Shown: positions 9,564 through 18,573, counted from the stretch's first letter. The stretch is DNA of 64,000 nucleotides from Mucilaginibacter sp. UR6-11 (GCF_020880695.1 NZ_JAJIWO010000002.1:370334-434333); one strand, 5' to 3'. Numbers and translations are program-made. The notes: generated by a model not told the origin, from the letters alone.

Positions 9564-9603
9564 GTTAGTTTTTGCGATTGCGTTTGATTAATAAACTAAA
9601 ACA

Positions 9604-10110
9604 TTATCCCTTCTTACCATCGGCCACTTTAACAGCCTTTAACAGGTCGCTGACTTCGGGCTGTTTGCGGAAAGCTTTGGTTAGCTTGCCTTTGCTGTCA
9701 TAAACAGCTACAAACGGTGTGGTTTCTATCTTAAAGTATTTTTGTACGCCATAGCTATAGCCTTCGGTACCAATTTCAATATTTGGATATTTCTTAAGGT
9801 TATAATCGCGTACAAAGTTTTTAATGGCCCTGATATCATAGTTGTTTGACCAGGTTATCATTATAATCTGGGTATCGCCAAACTGTTTCAGCTTTTCACG
9901 CATGTCCATGGTTAAGTGCTGGCAATGCGGGCAATCAGGCGAAAAATAGATCAGCATGGTGCGGCGATGTTTTAAATTAGCCGGGGTTGCCCAGGTGCTG
10001 TCTGTTTTTAATATGCGATAGGGCGGCATAGCGGCGCCACGTGCGTCTGTTTGGGCGTTACTGCTTAAAGCAGCTATTATAAAGCTAAATACCAGGATTA
10101 ATTTTTTCAT
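9604..10110 (-). CDS. Secreted thioredoxin-fold protein (TlpA/AhpC-TSA type)
   Basis: 168 residues with a signal peptide (1-19, ending SSNAQ). The redox motif is C60-P-H-C63 in YFSPDCPHCQ, and TTPFVAVYDSKG contains the cis-Pro of the thioredoxin fold. It probably reduces or isomerises disulfides in the periplasm. It is encoded 11 bases after the Gfo/Idh/MocA gene on the same strand, which suggests cotranscription without an obvious functional link. Confidence 0.86.
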   Translation of the reverse strand: MKKLILVFSFIIAALSSNAQTDARGAAMPPYRILKTDSTWATPANLKHRRTMLIYFSPDCPHCQHLTMDMREKLKQFGDTQIIMITWSNNYDIRAIKNFVRDYNLKKYPNIEIGTEGYSYGVQKYFKIETTPFVAVYDSKGKLTKAFRKQPEVSDLLKAVKVADGKKG

Positions 10111-10121
10111 TTTTATGTTTA

Positions 10122-11138
10122 TTACGCCTCCAGCAGTTCCATTTGCCAGGCCATGTGTTCTTCAGTTATGGGATATAACGCGTTTTCGCGGATAGCATGA
10201 TAAACCGCGTAAAATAAATTACTGTAGTCGCCTTTTACAGCCGGTATAAATTCAATGCTCTTTTCGCCATCTGCACCAACGGTAACCAATTTGCCTTCCA
10301 TCCCAACAGGTTCGATACCGTAAGCATCATCTGTAGGCAGTATGCCTTTATCCAGTTGCGCTTCCTGCACATCGCAGCGGTACTTGCTGTAACTCCCAAC
10401 TGATCCGTGTACCACAAAGGCGGGCAGCGGATCAGCAATTAACAATCCCGACGTTAAATATACAATCAATCCGGCAGGGTAAGTTAAGCGGTAATTTACA
10501 TAATCGGGTACTTCAGAGTTTTCGCGTTGTATGGCGGTCAGCTTATCAAAAGCCAGAGGCCTGCCAAATAGATGGATAGCCTGATCTATCAAATGCGGCC
10601 CCAGCTCATAAACAATGCCGTTTATGGGTGTTTCCTTTGTTTCCTTAAAAGGTTTGGGGTTAAGCTGCGGTTTGTAACGGTCATATCGCAACGACACTTC
10701 GGTTAGCTTACCCAGGCGGCCACTTTCTATCACCCCTTTAACCGATAAAAAGTCACTGTCCCAGCGTCGGTTTTGATAACAAAATACCTGCCGGTCAATG
10801 CTTCGGGCAGTGTCAAACAGTTCTTTGATCCCGGCAACATTACCGGCGGCAGGCTTCTCAATCAAAACGTGTTTGCCGGCTTTTAGCGCCTGTTTGGCAA
10901 AATCAAAATGGGTAAAATTGGGCGTGTTTACGATGATTAATTCTATCTCACTATCAGCCAGGATCTCTTCTACCGAATTATAGCTAACAATATCCGGGTA
11001 ATGCGCGGCCATTTTCTTCTGGTTTCGCTCAACCACGGCTTTTAATTTAAACTGCGGGTTGGTGCTTAAAAATGGCGCATGAAACACTCTTCCGGACATT
11101 CCGTAAGCCAATAAACCGGTTACTATAGGTGCTGACAT
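10122..11138 (-). CDS. Gfo/Idh/MocA family NAD(P)-dependent oxidoreductase
   Basis: 338 residues. The N-terminal Rossmann fold starts GLLAYGMSGRVFHAPFL, and the conserved EKP triad appears in HVLIEKPAAGN; the C-terminal half is the family's alpha/beta substrate domain with YELGPHLIDQAI. It oxidises or reduces a sugar, inositol or similar compound with NAD(P). The GMSGRVFHAPF variant is typical of the YhhX/YvaA-like branch. Cytoplasmic; substrate unknown. Confidence 0.9.
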   Translation of the reverse strand: MSAPIVTGLLAYGMSGRVFHAPFLSTNPQFKLKAVVERNQKKMAAHYPDIVSYNSVEEILADSEIELIIVNTPNFTHFDFAKQALKAGKHVLIEKPAAGNVAGIKELFDTARSIDRQVFCYQNRRWDSDFLSVKGVIESGRLGKLTEVSLRYDRYKPQLNPKPFKETKETPINGIVYELGPHLIDQAIHLFGRPLAFDKLTAIQRENSEVPDYVNYRLTYPAGLIVYLTSGLLIADPLPAFVVHGSVGSYSKYRCDVQEAQLDKGILPTDDAYGIEPVGMEGKLVTVGADGEKSIEFIPAVKGDYSNLFYAVYHAIRENALYPITEEHMAWQMELLEA

Positions 11139-11211
11139 GGTAGATAGTTGTATTACACCGCCAAATTATTGTTTTAATCAGGCTTATGCAAAAATAAGCT
11201 TATCAATTAGT

Positions 11212-11219
11212 TAAATTTG
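11212..11219 (+). promoter_or_regulatory. Putative Bacteroidota -7 box (TAAATTTG)
   Basis: Exact match to TAnnTTTG, 16 bases before the ATG of the downstream secreted protein gene. No clear -33 TTTG partner was identified, so this is a tentative call. Confidence 0.4.
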
Positions 11220-11235
11220 ATAATAAACCATTGGG

Positions 11236-12126
11236 ATGAAACAATTTTTGTTTTCCATATTAACTGCTTGTTCGCTTGGGCTCCATGCGCAGCAACAAGG
11301 CGCGATGCCGGTTATTATCCGCGATTCAAATTTTGTGTTTGACAAGCATTACTATGAGTTGGAAAACCGTTGGGTGGTATCGCCAAAAAATAATAGTTTC
11401 AGAGGGATGAAGACTTTGTACACGTTAGGATTCATCATTTTTGATGCAGAAAAAGGCTACAGTATTTTTTATGATGGCAAGTTTGATGTAGATGCTAACG
11501 GGCACGCCGTGCGCGATACCACGTCTATGACAAAATCGCCAAAAAAATCCTTGTATCCTGCAGGATGGCCGTTCAGGTTTCAATTGCTTCCGATCGCTAA
11601 ATTGATGGCAGCAATACCCGATAATATGCTTAATGATTTGGGGCTTAAAAAAGTGCCGGACTGGCTGAAAGACTATCGCAGGAAAAATCCGGATACTATA
11701 AAATCACTAGAGAAGAAAATACAATTTGGTCGTTTATATCACATCTATGCCAAAGAGGTAAACGAACATATTGGCGACAATGCTGTGGTACAGGGCATGA
11801 TCTACGGTGGCAGGGCAATAGTTGACCAGGACAGACCGTGGACAAAAATTGTATTCTTGTATATGGGCGGCGGCAATTATCCCAACCAAAAACTAACCAT
11901 TATTATTAAAGATGCCGGCGAAAGGGCGCAAGACTGGCTTACGGCATTAAAGGTAAGTCCTCAGCCGCAGGAAAAAACCGGGCTGGAAGTACCGTTATAC
12001 AGTGTAAAGGGCAAGATATTTTTATACGACAAGAAACCAGCTATAGAAATCTCTAAGACTGAATTAGGTATGGTATCGTGGGTTGATAGGTCGCCTACCG
12101 CGGCTGAGATCAAAAAATTCGAGTAA
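11236..12126 (+). CDS. Secreted protein of unknown function
   Basis: 296 residues with a signal peptide (1-18, ending LGLHAQQ). I do not recognise a catalytic family. The middle (about 95-170) is basic and helical, while the C-terminal part has an OB-fold-like pattern (VPLYSVKGKIFLYDKKPAIEI, shortened: strands around residues 255-275). A TAAATTTG promoter-like box lies 16 bases upstream. It diverges from the oxidoreductase gene and converges on the DUF4142 gene, so it is likely monocistronic. Confidence 0.7.
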   Translation: MKQFLFSILTACSLGLHAQQQGAMPVIIRDSNFVFDKHYYELENRWVVSPKNNSFRGMKTLYTLGFIIFDAEKGYSIFYDGKFDVDANGHAVRDTTSMTKSPKKSLYPAGWPFRFQLLPIAKLMAAIPDNMLNDLGLKKVPDWLKDYRRKNPDTIKSLEKKIQFGRLYHIYAKEVNEHIGDNAVVQGMIYGGRAIVDQDRPWTKIVFLYMGGGNYPNQKLTIIIKDAGERAQDWLTALKVSPQPQEKTGLEVPLYSVKGKIFLYDKKPAIEISKTELGMVSWVDRSPTAAEIKKFE

Positions 12127-12128
12127 GC

Positions 12129-12698
12129 CTATTTCAAACTTCCTTCAATAGCTTCAATTAAATCAAGATGCCGTTGTATGGTTGGTATATTCCTGGTAGC
12201 AAATTCCTTTATCTGTGGGTCGAAAGCGCTTTTAGAGGTAGCCTGAAAAAGAACCAGTGCTTTTTTATAATCGTTTTTCATTTTCCCCATATAAGCATGG
12301 TCAAATTCATTGGCTGATTTTTTGGCCAGCTCTGCTATGGATTGCTGATCGTCTGCGCTTATGGTATCAGCCAGGGCTATCTTTTTAGATTTAGCCAGCA
12401 GTGCCAAACGCCCGTGGCCTTTAGTCAGGTCTTTTACCAGCAAAGCTCCCAGGTTTTTTACGCGTTTGTCGGCGCCCCGGCTTTTTGCTAAATCACCTAT
12501 CTTAATTTCGGCTAAACAAGCTTCAGCAACATCGGTTACAAATTTGGCATCGTCTTTACCTATAATCAGGGTTACATTTTTTGAGGTGTCTGTAATGGTG
12601 GTAGTGGTATCATCTTCGCCGCTGTTTTCATTACCGTGACAGGCCTGTAGCAAGCAGGCGGCAAGGAGCGTAATAAATAGCAACGCCGGTTTTTTCAT
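12129..12698 (-). CDS. DUF4142 lipoprotein
   Basis: 189 residues with a lipoprotein signal: hydrophobic stretch then LLQACHGN, giving lipidated Cys20. The mature region is a helical bundle of DUF4142 ([20 protein letters not shown] and a second helical pair near the C-terminus), with a ferritin-like overall fold in known members. Function is unknown, although such proteins are often linked to envelope stress. It diverges from gcvH. Confidence 0.85.
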   Translation of the reverse strand: MKKPALLFITLLAACLLQACHGNENSGEDDTTTTITDTSKNVTLIIGKDDAKFVTDVAEACLAEIKIGDLAKSRGADKRVKNLGALLVKDLTKGHGRLALLAKSKKIALADTISADDQQSIAELAKKSANEFDHAYMGKMKNDYKKALVLFQATSKSAFDPQIKEFATRNIPTIQRHLDLIEAIEGSLK

Positions 12699-12811
12699 TA
12701 CAAGATTTTATAATTGGTTATGTGCAAATCCCGTTCCATTAATAGCGGGACTGATTTTTATTAAAAATACAGTTTATAAGGGTAATTATAGCGTGTTGCG
12801 CAAAGTTTTAT

Positions 12812-12819
12812 TATTTTTG
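12812..12819 (+). promoter_or_regulatory. Putative Bacteroidota -7 box (TATTTTTG) of gcvH
   Basis: Exact match to TAnnTTTG, 18 bases upstream of the gcvH ATG at 12838. Its position supports that ATG over the upstream in-frame TTG at 12793. Confidence 0.45.
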
Positions 12820-12837
12820 GATAAATTAAATGATCAT

Positions 12838-13218
12838 ATGAACTTCCCTGCTGAACTAAAGTACACAAAAGACCACGAATGGGTTAAATTAGAAGGTAAC
12901 GTAGCTACCATTGGTATTACTGAATTTGCCGCGGGCGAATTAGGTGATATTGTTTATGTAGACATTAATTCGGTAGGTAAAGAGGTAAGTAAAGAAGGTG
13001 TTTTTGGTACCGTTGAAGCGGTTAAAACAGTTTCTGACTTGTTTATGCCTGTTACCGGTACAGTTACCGAAGTTAACAAAGCGCTTGACAGCGAACCTGA
13101 ATTAGTAAACTCGGATCCATACGGAAATGGCTGGATGGTAAAAGTAACAGTTACAACCCCGGCCGATGTAGACAGCTTGTTATCTGCCGACGATTATAAA
13201 GGTTTGGTGGGCGCTTAA
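12838..13218 (+). CDS. gcvH: Glycine cleavage system H protein
   Basis: 126 residues from the ATG at 12838, giving the normal family N-terminus [17 protein letters not shown]; the longer frame from 12793 starts with TTG and overlaps a promoter-like box. The lipoyl-attachment site is Lys63 in [11 protein letters not shown]. GcvH carries the aminomethyl group between the P, T and L proteins in glycine decarboxylation. The gcvT and gcvP genes are not in the window; separation from them is common in Bacteroidota. The VanZ gene follows after 4 bases. Confidence 0.97.
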   Translation: MNFPAELKYTKDHEWVKLEGNVATIGITEFAAGELGDIVYVDINSVGKEVSKEGVFGTVEAVKTVSDLFMPVTGTVTEVNKALDSEPELVNSDPYGNGWMVKVTVTTPADVDSLLSADDYKGLVGA

Positions 13219-13222
13219 GCCA

Positions 13223-13618
13223 ATGACCGTGTTTTTAAAATATCAAAGGCTCACTGTTTTGTGGGCCTTCTTTGTTTTTATAATGTGTAACGCCGATTTT
13301 GGCAGCGTAGGGAAATCGCATTTGTTTTTTCCGGGATTTGATAAACTGGTACATTGCGGTTTCTTTTTTATGATGGTGGTGCTAAGCTGTAACGGCTATA
13401 TCCGAAAAAACGGCGCCGGCAATTTATGGTTTAAACCTGCGTTTGTAATAACCCTGCTGGCCATTTTATATGGCGCTATCATCGAGTTGCTGCAACTATG
13501 GGTTTTTACCTGGCGCAGCGGCGAATGGAACGATTTATTTGCTGACACCGTAGGTGCAGGTATGGCTATATTTAGTATATTAGTAACAACCGGAGCGTTG
13601 AAATATGAAAAAAAATAA
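13223..13618 (+). CDS. VanZ family membrane protein
   Basis: 131 residues, four predicted membrane segments. The signature is DKLVHCGFFFMMVV with the conserved DKxxHxxxF pattern and the acidic GAIIELLQLW segment, followed by WNDLFADTVGAGMA. VanZ in enterococci gives low-level teicoplanin resistance, but this broad family has no defined general role. Packed directly behind gcvH, a gene order I know from other Bacteroidota, and overlapping the next small gene by 14 bases. Confidence 0.88.
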   Translation: MTVFLKYQRLTVLWAFFVFIMCNADFGSVGKSHLFFPGFDKLVHCGFFFMMVVLSCNGYIRKNGAGNLWFKPAFVITLLAILYGAIIELLQLWVFTWRSGEWNDLFADTVGAGMAIFSILVTTGALKYEKK

Positions 13619-13760
13619 ACTTTTTATTATAGGACTGGCCGGCTTATTAAGCCTGCCGGCCTGCGGCATTTTTAAAAAAGATTGCGGCTGCCCGCATTTC
13701 GGCAAAGTAAAAACCCCGTCAAAAACAGGGCTGGCGCCGGTTGTTTACGCCGCACAGTAA
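13605..13760 (+). CDS. 51-residue lipoprotein
   Basis: An ATG at 13605 inside the end of the VanZ gene opens a 51-residue frame. It has Lys-rich start MKKNKLF, a hydrophobic segment and the lipobox SLPACGIF, giving lipidated Cys20. The 31-residue mature peptide has a compact CGCPHFG motif that could bind a metal or form a disulfide. The 14-base overlap implies translational coupling to the VanZ gene. Function unknown; the lipobox and operon position make it a credible gene despite its size. Confidence 0.7.
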   Translation: MKKNKLFIIGLAGLLSLPACGIFKKDCGCPHFGKVKTPSKTGLAPVVYAAQ

Positions 13761-13872
13761 ATTGCTTGCATAGCTTCGCAGCAACTGCATTCTGGTTGCC
13801 TTATGAGATACGGTAAGCTGGTTTTTTATTCTTTTAACTAAATCGGGTGTTCCTGAGAGAGCGGGACAGAAT

Positions 13873-14862
13873 TTACTCCGCTATCCAGATCGTGTCGACA
13901 AACCATTTTTTATTATCAAAGAACCGGTCGAGCGGGCGGAAGCCTGTATGAGCAGCCATTTGGTCGGTTTGCATAATGGTGAATTTTTGCGAGATCTCCA
14001 TATAAATATATTCGTCCTTAACAAAACGAATAGTTTCCTTGCCAAGGGTTACCAGTTGGTCCTGTAAGCTTATCAGGTAGCTTTTGCAGGCGCCGGTCTC
14101 AGGGTCATACATGGGATAATGGTCAAACCGGTTCACATCAAAATTGGCATCCAGTTCGCGGTTTATACGGTGCAATAAATTAAAGTTAAATTTTTTGGTG
14201 ATGCCGCCTTTGTCGTTATAGGCCGCCAATATGGTTTTAGGCGATTTTTTCAGATCGAAACCTATTAATGCCATGTCTCCGGGCGCCAAATGATGGCGCA
14301 GCTCTTTACAGAAGTCTGTTGCTTCATTTACCGGCATATTACCGATGTTTGATCCCAGGAACAACACTACCTTACGCCGGTTTGACAGCGCTGCGGCTCT
14401 TTTCAGCATATCAAAATATTGGCCATTTAGCCCGGTCATTTTTAAACCGGGGATGGTAAGCGGCAGCTTTACGGTAAGGTAATTGATTACGTTGGCTGAT
14501 ATATCAATAGGCAGGTAAGTAAAGTCAACCCCCTGATCCTGTAAATACTTAAGTAAGTACGATGATTTGGTAGCGTCGCCGGCACCCAGTTCAATAAGGT
14601 CGAAAGCATCGCCATCTCCGATCATGGTGTTTGCCAGATCAGCGGTACGCTGAGAAAATATTTCCAACTCGCACTTGGTTGGATAATATTCAGGACAATC
14701 CATCAACTCCTGAAACAGCTTATCTCCCGCGGCATCATAAAAATACATGGAGTTTAAGCGTTTAGGCGTTTGCTTTAGCCCTTTAATAACATCATTGTAA
14801 AACGTTTCCGTGTCACTTTTTGATGTTTCAATCATTGCTGGTTGTGTAGATGGCTGGTTCAT
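13873..14862 (-). CDS. egtD: L-histidine N-alpha-methyltransferase EgtD
   Basis: 329 residues, the usual EgtD length. It trimethylates the alpha-amino group of histidine with three SAM to make hercynine, the first step of ergothioneine synthesis. Family marks: CPEYYPTKCELEIF (residues 56-69), the SAM-binding ELGAGDATKS at 91-100, LFLGSNIGNM, and FDLKKSPKTILAAYND. It is the last gene of a five-gene minus-strand operon, 20 bases after egtB, so the pair encodes two consecutive steps. Cytoplasmic. Confidence 0.95.
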   Translation of the reverse strand: MNQPSTQPAMIETSKSDTETFYNDVIKGLKQTPKRLNSMYFYDAAGDKLFQELMDCPEYYPTKCELEIFSQRTADLANTMIGDGDAFDLIELGAGDATKSSYLLKYLQDQGVDFTYLPIDISANVINYLTVKLPLTIPGLKMTGLNGQYFDMLKRAAALSNRRKVVLFLGSNIGNMPVNEATDFCKELRHHLAPGDMALIGFDLKKSPKTILAAYNDKGGITKKFNFNLLHRINRELDANFDVNRFDHYPMYDPETGACKSYLISLQDQLVTLGKETIRFVKDEYIYMEISQKFTIMQTDQMAAHTGFRPLDRFFDNKKWFVDTIWIAE

Positions 14863-14882
14863 AGGTTTATAGTTAGTGCAAT

Positions 14883-16031
14883 TTACTTAGCAAGCCTTAT
14901 GCCAGTAAATTGCCAACGTAAATGGGTCTGAAAAAAATTGCGGTAAGTAATGCGGCTATGTCCCGGTGAAGTAACTTCTGAAGCTCCTCTCAGTACTTTC
15001 TGGTTCACCATAAACTTGCCATTATATTCGCCAATTGCCCCACCTGCTTTAAAAAAGCCAGGGTAGGGCAGGTAGGAGCTTTCGGTCCACTCCCAGGCTT
15101 TGCCCCAGGCAAACTGGGGTGCGGCGGCTTCCCATTCAAACTCGGTAGGCAGGCGCATTCCCTTCCAGCTGGCGTAGGCATATGCCTCGAAATAGCTGAT
15201 ATGGCAAACCGGTTCATGTAACCTTAGCGGCTCCAATCCGTGGAAAGTATAGGCGTGCCATTCGCCATCTATTAAATGCCAGTAAAGCGGTGATTCAATT
15301 TTATTGCTTTTAACCCAATCCCAGCCTTCGGCATGCCAGTGGCGGAAGTCATGGTAACCATCAGCGTTAATAAACTCCAGGTATTCGGCATTGGTTACCA
15401 AATTGGGGCTAATCTCAAAACTATTCAGATAAACTTTATGGCGGTTCAATTCATTATCAAAACAAAAGCCATTGCCGGCATAGCCTATCTCGTAAACGCC
15501 TTCCTTCAGCCTGATAAATCCTGCATTGCTAACCTCAACTTTTGGCGATACATAGTTTTTATTGTAAGCCGGGAACAGCGGGTTATGGCCCAGGATATAT
15601 TTAATGTCTGTTAATAAAAGTTCCTGGTGCTGCTCTTCGTGGTTAAGGCCCAGGATCAGCAATTCTTTTACATCTGCAGCTGGCTCCGCGCATAAAAACT
15701 TAGTCATGGCGTCGTCCACATACTCGCGGTAGCGGTAAATTTCTATAACCGTTGGCCGGCTTAAATTACCCCGGTCGGTACGGATAACGCGGTTGCCCAC
15801 AGTTTCGTAATAGCTGTTAAAAACATAATTGTATTCGGGGTTATATTCCTGGTAGCCCATAAAATAAGGCTTCAGTATAAAAGTCTCAAAGAACCAGGTT
15901 GTATGCCCAATATGCCACTTGGGCGGACTAACATCAACCACGGGTTGCACCACGTAATCCTCGGTTTGCAGGTGGCTGCAAATGGCTTCGGTATGCTTTC
16001 TAACTTTAAAATAACGGTCAAGTAATTCCAT
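14883..16031 (-). CDS. egtB: Ergothioneine biosynthesis sulfoxide synthase EgtB
   Basis: 382 residues from the ATG at 16031; a TTG directly before it is also in frame. The N-terminal DinB-like domain holds candidate iron ligands in WHIGHTTWFFE (about residues 39-50) and NHEEQHQELLL (about 130-140). The C-terminal half is a formylglycine-generating-enzyme-like domain with MRLPTEFEWEAAA, AWEWTESSYLPYPGF and RGASEVTSPGHSRITYRNFF. EgtB joins hercynine to a thiol substrate with oxygen to give the sulfoxide. No EgtC or EgtA gene is in the window, so it may use cysteine directly rather than gamma-glutamylcysteine (inference). Only 6 bases separate it from the upstream permease. Confidence 0.95.
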   Translation of the reverse strand: MELLDRYFKVRKHTEAICSHLQTEDYVVQPVVDVSPPKWHIGHTTWFFETFILKPYFMGYQEYNPEYNYVFNSYYETVGNRVIRTDRGNLSRPTVIEIYRYREYVDDAMTKFLCAEPAADVKELLILGLNHEEQHQELLLTDIKYILGHNPLFPAYNKNYVSPKVEVSNAGFIRLKEGVYEIGYAGNGFCFDNELNRHKVYLNSFEISPNLVTNAEYLEFINADGYHDFRHWHAEGWDWVKSNKIESPLYWHLIDGEWHAYTFHGLEPLRLHEPVCHISYFEAYAYASWKGMRLPTEFEWEAAAPQFAWGKAWEWTESSYLPYPGFFKAGGAIGEYNGKFMVNQKVLRGASEVTSPGHSRITYRNFFQTHLRWQFTGIRLAK

Positions 16032-16037
16032 CAAGAG

Positions 16038-17609
16038 TTATTTACGCTCTAAATATTGTTTTAGATTGGATATAGTTTTAACACCTAATTCGCCGGCTTG
16101 TTTTTTGCGCATCATTAAAGCATAGGCGTTGTTAAAGCCAATAGGTTGCAGCCATTTAATGTGGTAGCGCTTTTCAAACTCGTTTTTCACGTAAGTGTAA
16201 GTCTTTTCTTTATCACCGGTTACCGCGTCGATCTCTTTTTGCGATGGCTGCAAAATTGCCAACAGGCCCGTGCCGGTATATTCGGGGTAAAGGTCTATCT
16301 GGTTGTTAGTCATCGCGTCAAAACAAATTTTAGTGCCGCCCAGGCCGGTTTTAGTAGCCACATCATAATCGGTATAACCTTTAATCAGCATGGTATACAT
16401 ACTGGCTAAAATGTACTGCTCGCCAAATATTTTTGAGCCGATGCGTATAATACCGTTACTGCCGCCCCGTTCGGGCCGCAATAAATTATGAGCCATTAAA
16501 AAATCCTTTGCTACGCGTTCTGGGTTTTGGTGAAGATAGTCTGTACGGTAATTTAAATCTGTCATCACGCTATCATTTATTTTGCCTGCCAGCAGATTTA
16601 ATGTTTTCTCCAGTTCAGGAAATTTCTGCAAGGCATCGTCCCGCACAATCGGCGCGGCGTAATAAGGCGGGAAGATCTTCTTGTCATCATCCAGAACAAT
16701 CAATCCATAGGCTTTTAAACGGCCGTCAGTTGAGTAGCCGCTGATTACATCCAGCTCTTTTTCAAACGCGGCTTTGTACATTACCGCATCGCTGATTACA
16801 ATGGTATGGATCTTTAAACCGTATTTACTTTGCAGACCCAGGTTGCCGTCCTGCCGGCCCATAAACTCTGGCGTAAAGCCGGCGGTAAGCTTGCCGCCAT
16901 AGGCTGACGGGATAAAATAGAAACAAGCTAAGATGAAAAGCAGCATAGGTAAGGTGGCCGTGGCCGTTTTTAGCTTTTTTAAATTCAGATGCTGCAATCG
17001 CGACAGCAAAAAATCAAACAAAATCGCCAGTAATGCCGCCGGGATAGCACCCGCTAATATCATATTGGTATTATTAAGCGAGATGCCGCCGAATATAAAC
17101 TCGCCTAAGCCGCCCGCGGCGATATATGATGCCAGTGTCGCCACACCCACATTGATGACCGTAGCGGTACGGATACCTGCCAGTATCACCGGCATAGCCA
17201 GCGGCAGCTCAACTTTAAACAGCACCTGCCATTTGCTCATACCCATGGCCTCTGCCGCTTCTTTAACCGAAGCATCGACACCGGTAATGCCGGTATAGGT
17301 ATTGCGGATAATAGGCAGCAGGGCATATAGCAACAGGGCCACAATAGCAGGCTTTGCGCCGATGCCCAATAAAGGGATCATAAAACCCAGTAAGGCTATG
17401 CTGGGAATGGTTTGCAATATACCCGCCACCCCTAAAACAGATCCTGATAGTTTTTTTTTGCGGGCAATAAGGATACCCAGCGGCAAACCAATTAATACGG
17501 CAATAATTAGCGAGATAAAAGTAAGCCCGATGTGCTGCAACGTTTGCATAAGCAGCTTATCGCTTTGCTGCGCCATGAACTGCCACAAGGTTTGCTGTTG
17601 CTCATTCAT
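16038..17609 (-). CDS. ABC permease fused to a solute-binding domain, OpuC/EgtU-like, binding domain apparently circularly permuted
   Basis: 523 residues. Residues 1-210 are a BPD-type permease domain with the EAA-type loop EAAEAMGMSKWQVLFKVELP; a last membrane segment spans about 218-236. The extracytoplasmic part matches the OpuC/EgtU binding family, but in swapped order: the usual second half (LTAGFTPEFMGRQDG from 241, STDGRLKAYGLIVLDDD) comes first, and the usual first half (IRIGSKIFGEQYIL from 388, DLYPEYTGTGLL near 440) follows to the end. Fusion of permease and binding domain is the architecture of the ergothioneine importer EgtU. The ATG overlaps the ATPase gene by 8 bases. An osmolyte (betaine/choline) substrate is the alternative, but the egtB/egtD context favours ergothioneine. 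Confidence 0.85.
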   Translation of the reverse strand: MNEQQQTLWQFMAQQSDKLLMQTLQHIGLTFISLIIAVLIGLPLGILIARKKKLSGSVLGVAGILQTIPSIALLGFMIPLLGIGAKPAIVALLLYALLPIIRNTYTGITGVDASVKEAAEAMGMSKWQVLFKVELPLAMPVILAGIRTATVINVGVATLASYIAAGGLGEFIFGGISLNNTNMILAGAIPAALLAILFDFLLSRLQHLNLKKLKTATATLPMLLFILACFYFIPSAYGGKLTAGFTPEFMGRQDGNLGLQSKYGLKIHTIVISDAVMYKAAFEKELDVISGYSTDGRLKAYGLIVLDDDKKIFPPYYAAPIVRDDALQKFPELEKTLNLLAGKINDSVMTDLNYRTDYLHQNPERVAKDFLMAHNLLRPERGGSNGIIRIGSKIFGEQYILASMYTMLIKGYTDYDVATKTGLGGTKICFDAMTNNQIDLYPEYTGTGLLAILQPSQKEIDAVTGDKEKTYTYVKNEFEKRYHIKWLQPIGFNNAYALMMRKKQAGELGVKTISNLKQYLERK

Positions 17610-18567
17610 GCGGCTGATGTTTTTTATATTGATAAAATGCCGACATCAACTCCTCAAATCCTGCCGACCGGTAATCATCCTTTTGCTGATGTTTAATATG
17701 CAGGTGCTCTGTTTTAATAAACTTAAAAGTTTCAATAGCCGACCAAAAGCTTACATCGCCATGCAAATTAACCGAACCCTGTTTGGGCGTTTGCGATGGC
17801 AGGTACTTCCAGATATCATTCAACCGCAGGGCCTTAAATTCCAGTTGTAAACGTTGCTCTTTCAGGAAATCTTTCACAAAGGCATTGGCCGGTTTAAACA
17901 GCAGCTCAGTTGGTGTACCGTTTTGAATGACTTTTCCTTTATCCATCAGGCAAATGCGGTTGCCCAGTTCAAACGCCTCCTGTACATCATGCGTTACCAT
18001 AATGATGGTTTTGCGCTTTAATTCATCCAATACCTTAAACTCGGCCTGTATTTTTGAGCGGGTTACGTTATCCAGCGCGCCAAATGGTTCGTCCATTAAC
18101 AACACCGGCGGGTCAGCAACCAAAGCCCTGGCCAGGCCAACACGTTGCTGCTGGCCACCGCTTAACTCGTTAGGGTAAACGTTTAAATATTTTTTATCAA
18201 GATGTAGTTTCTCAAGTAATTCGCTAGCGCGATGTTTGATTCTTTTCTCGTCCCATTTAAGTAACCGGGGGACAATAGCGATGTTTTCGGCAACAGTATA
18301 ATGCGGGAACAGGCCGTTATTTTGTAAAACATACCCGATGCCGCGGCGCAGCATTTCGGGCGGCTGGTCCATGATGTTTTGATCATTGATAAGTACTTTA
18401 CCACCGGTTGGCTCGATCAGCCGGTTGATCATTTTAAGCGTGGTGGTTTTGCCGCAACCGCTGGTACCCAATAAAATAAGGTTCTCGCCTCCGGCAACCT
18501 CAAACGAGATCTGATCGACAGCTTTAGTTTTACCAAATGACTTGCTTAAGTGGTCAACCTTTATCAT
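17602..18567 (-). CDS. ABC transporter ATPase, OpuCA/EgtV-like
   Basis: 321 residues from the ATG at 18567; the in-frame TTG at 18573 lies 6 bases earlier. It has Walker A GTSGCGKTT (34-42), signature LSGGQQQ (136-142), Walker B VLLMDEP and the switch VTHD (191-194). It powers the permease encoded next, whose start overlaps its end by 8 bases. The family usually ends in CBS domains or stops near residue 240; here an 86-residue tail (236-321) shows no CBS signature that I can see. Cytoplasmic face of the inner membrane. Confidence 0.92.
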   Translation of the reverse strand: MIKVDHLSKSFGKTKAVDQISFEVAGGENLILLGTSGCGKTTTLKMINRLIEPTGGKVLINDQNIMDQPPEMLRRGIGYVLQNNGLFPHYTVAENIAIVPRLLKWDEKRIKHRASELLEKLHLDKKYLNVYPNELSGGQQQRVGLARALVADPPVLLMDEPFGALDNVTRSKIQAEFKVLDELKRKTIIMVTHDVQEAFELGNRICLMDKGKVIQNGTPTELLFKPANAFVKDFLKEQRLQLEFKALRLNDIWKYLPSQTPKQGSVNLHGDVSFWSAIETFKFIKTEHLHIKHQQKDDYRSAGFEELMSAFYQYKKHQPHE

Positions 18568-18573
18568 CGGCAA

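Noticed and set aside
13223..13618. Glycopeptide resistance by VanZ
   Set aside because: VanZ-like membrane proteins are a broad family and no van genes are nearby.
16038..18567. Plain osmoprotectant (betaine/choline) importer
   Set aside because: The family is shared, so this remains an alternative, but the operon context with egtB and egtD favours ergothioneine.
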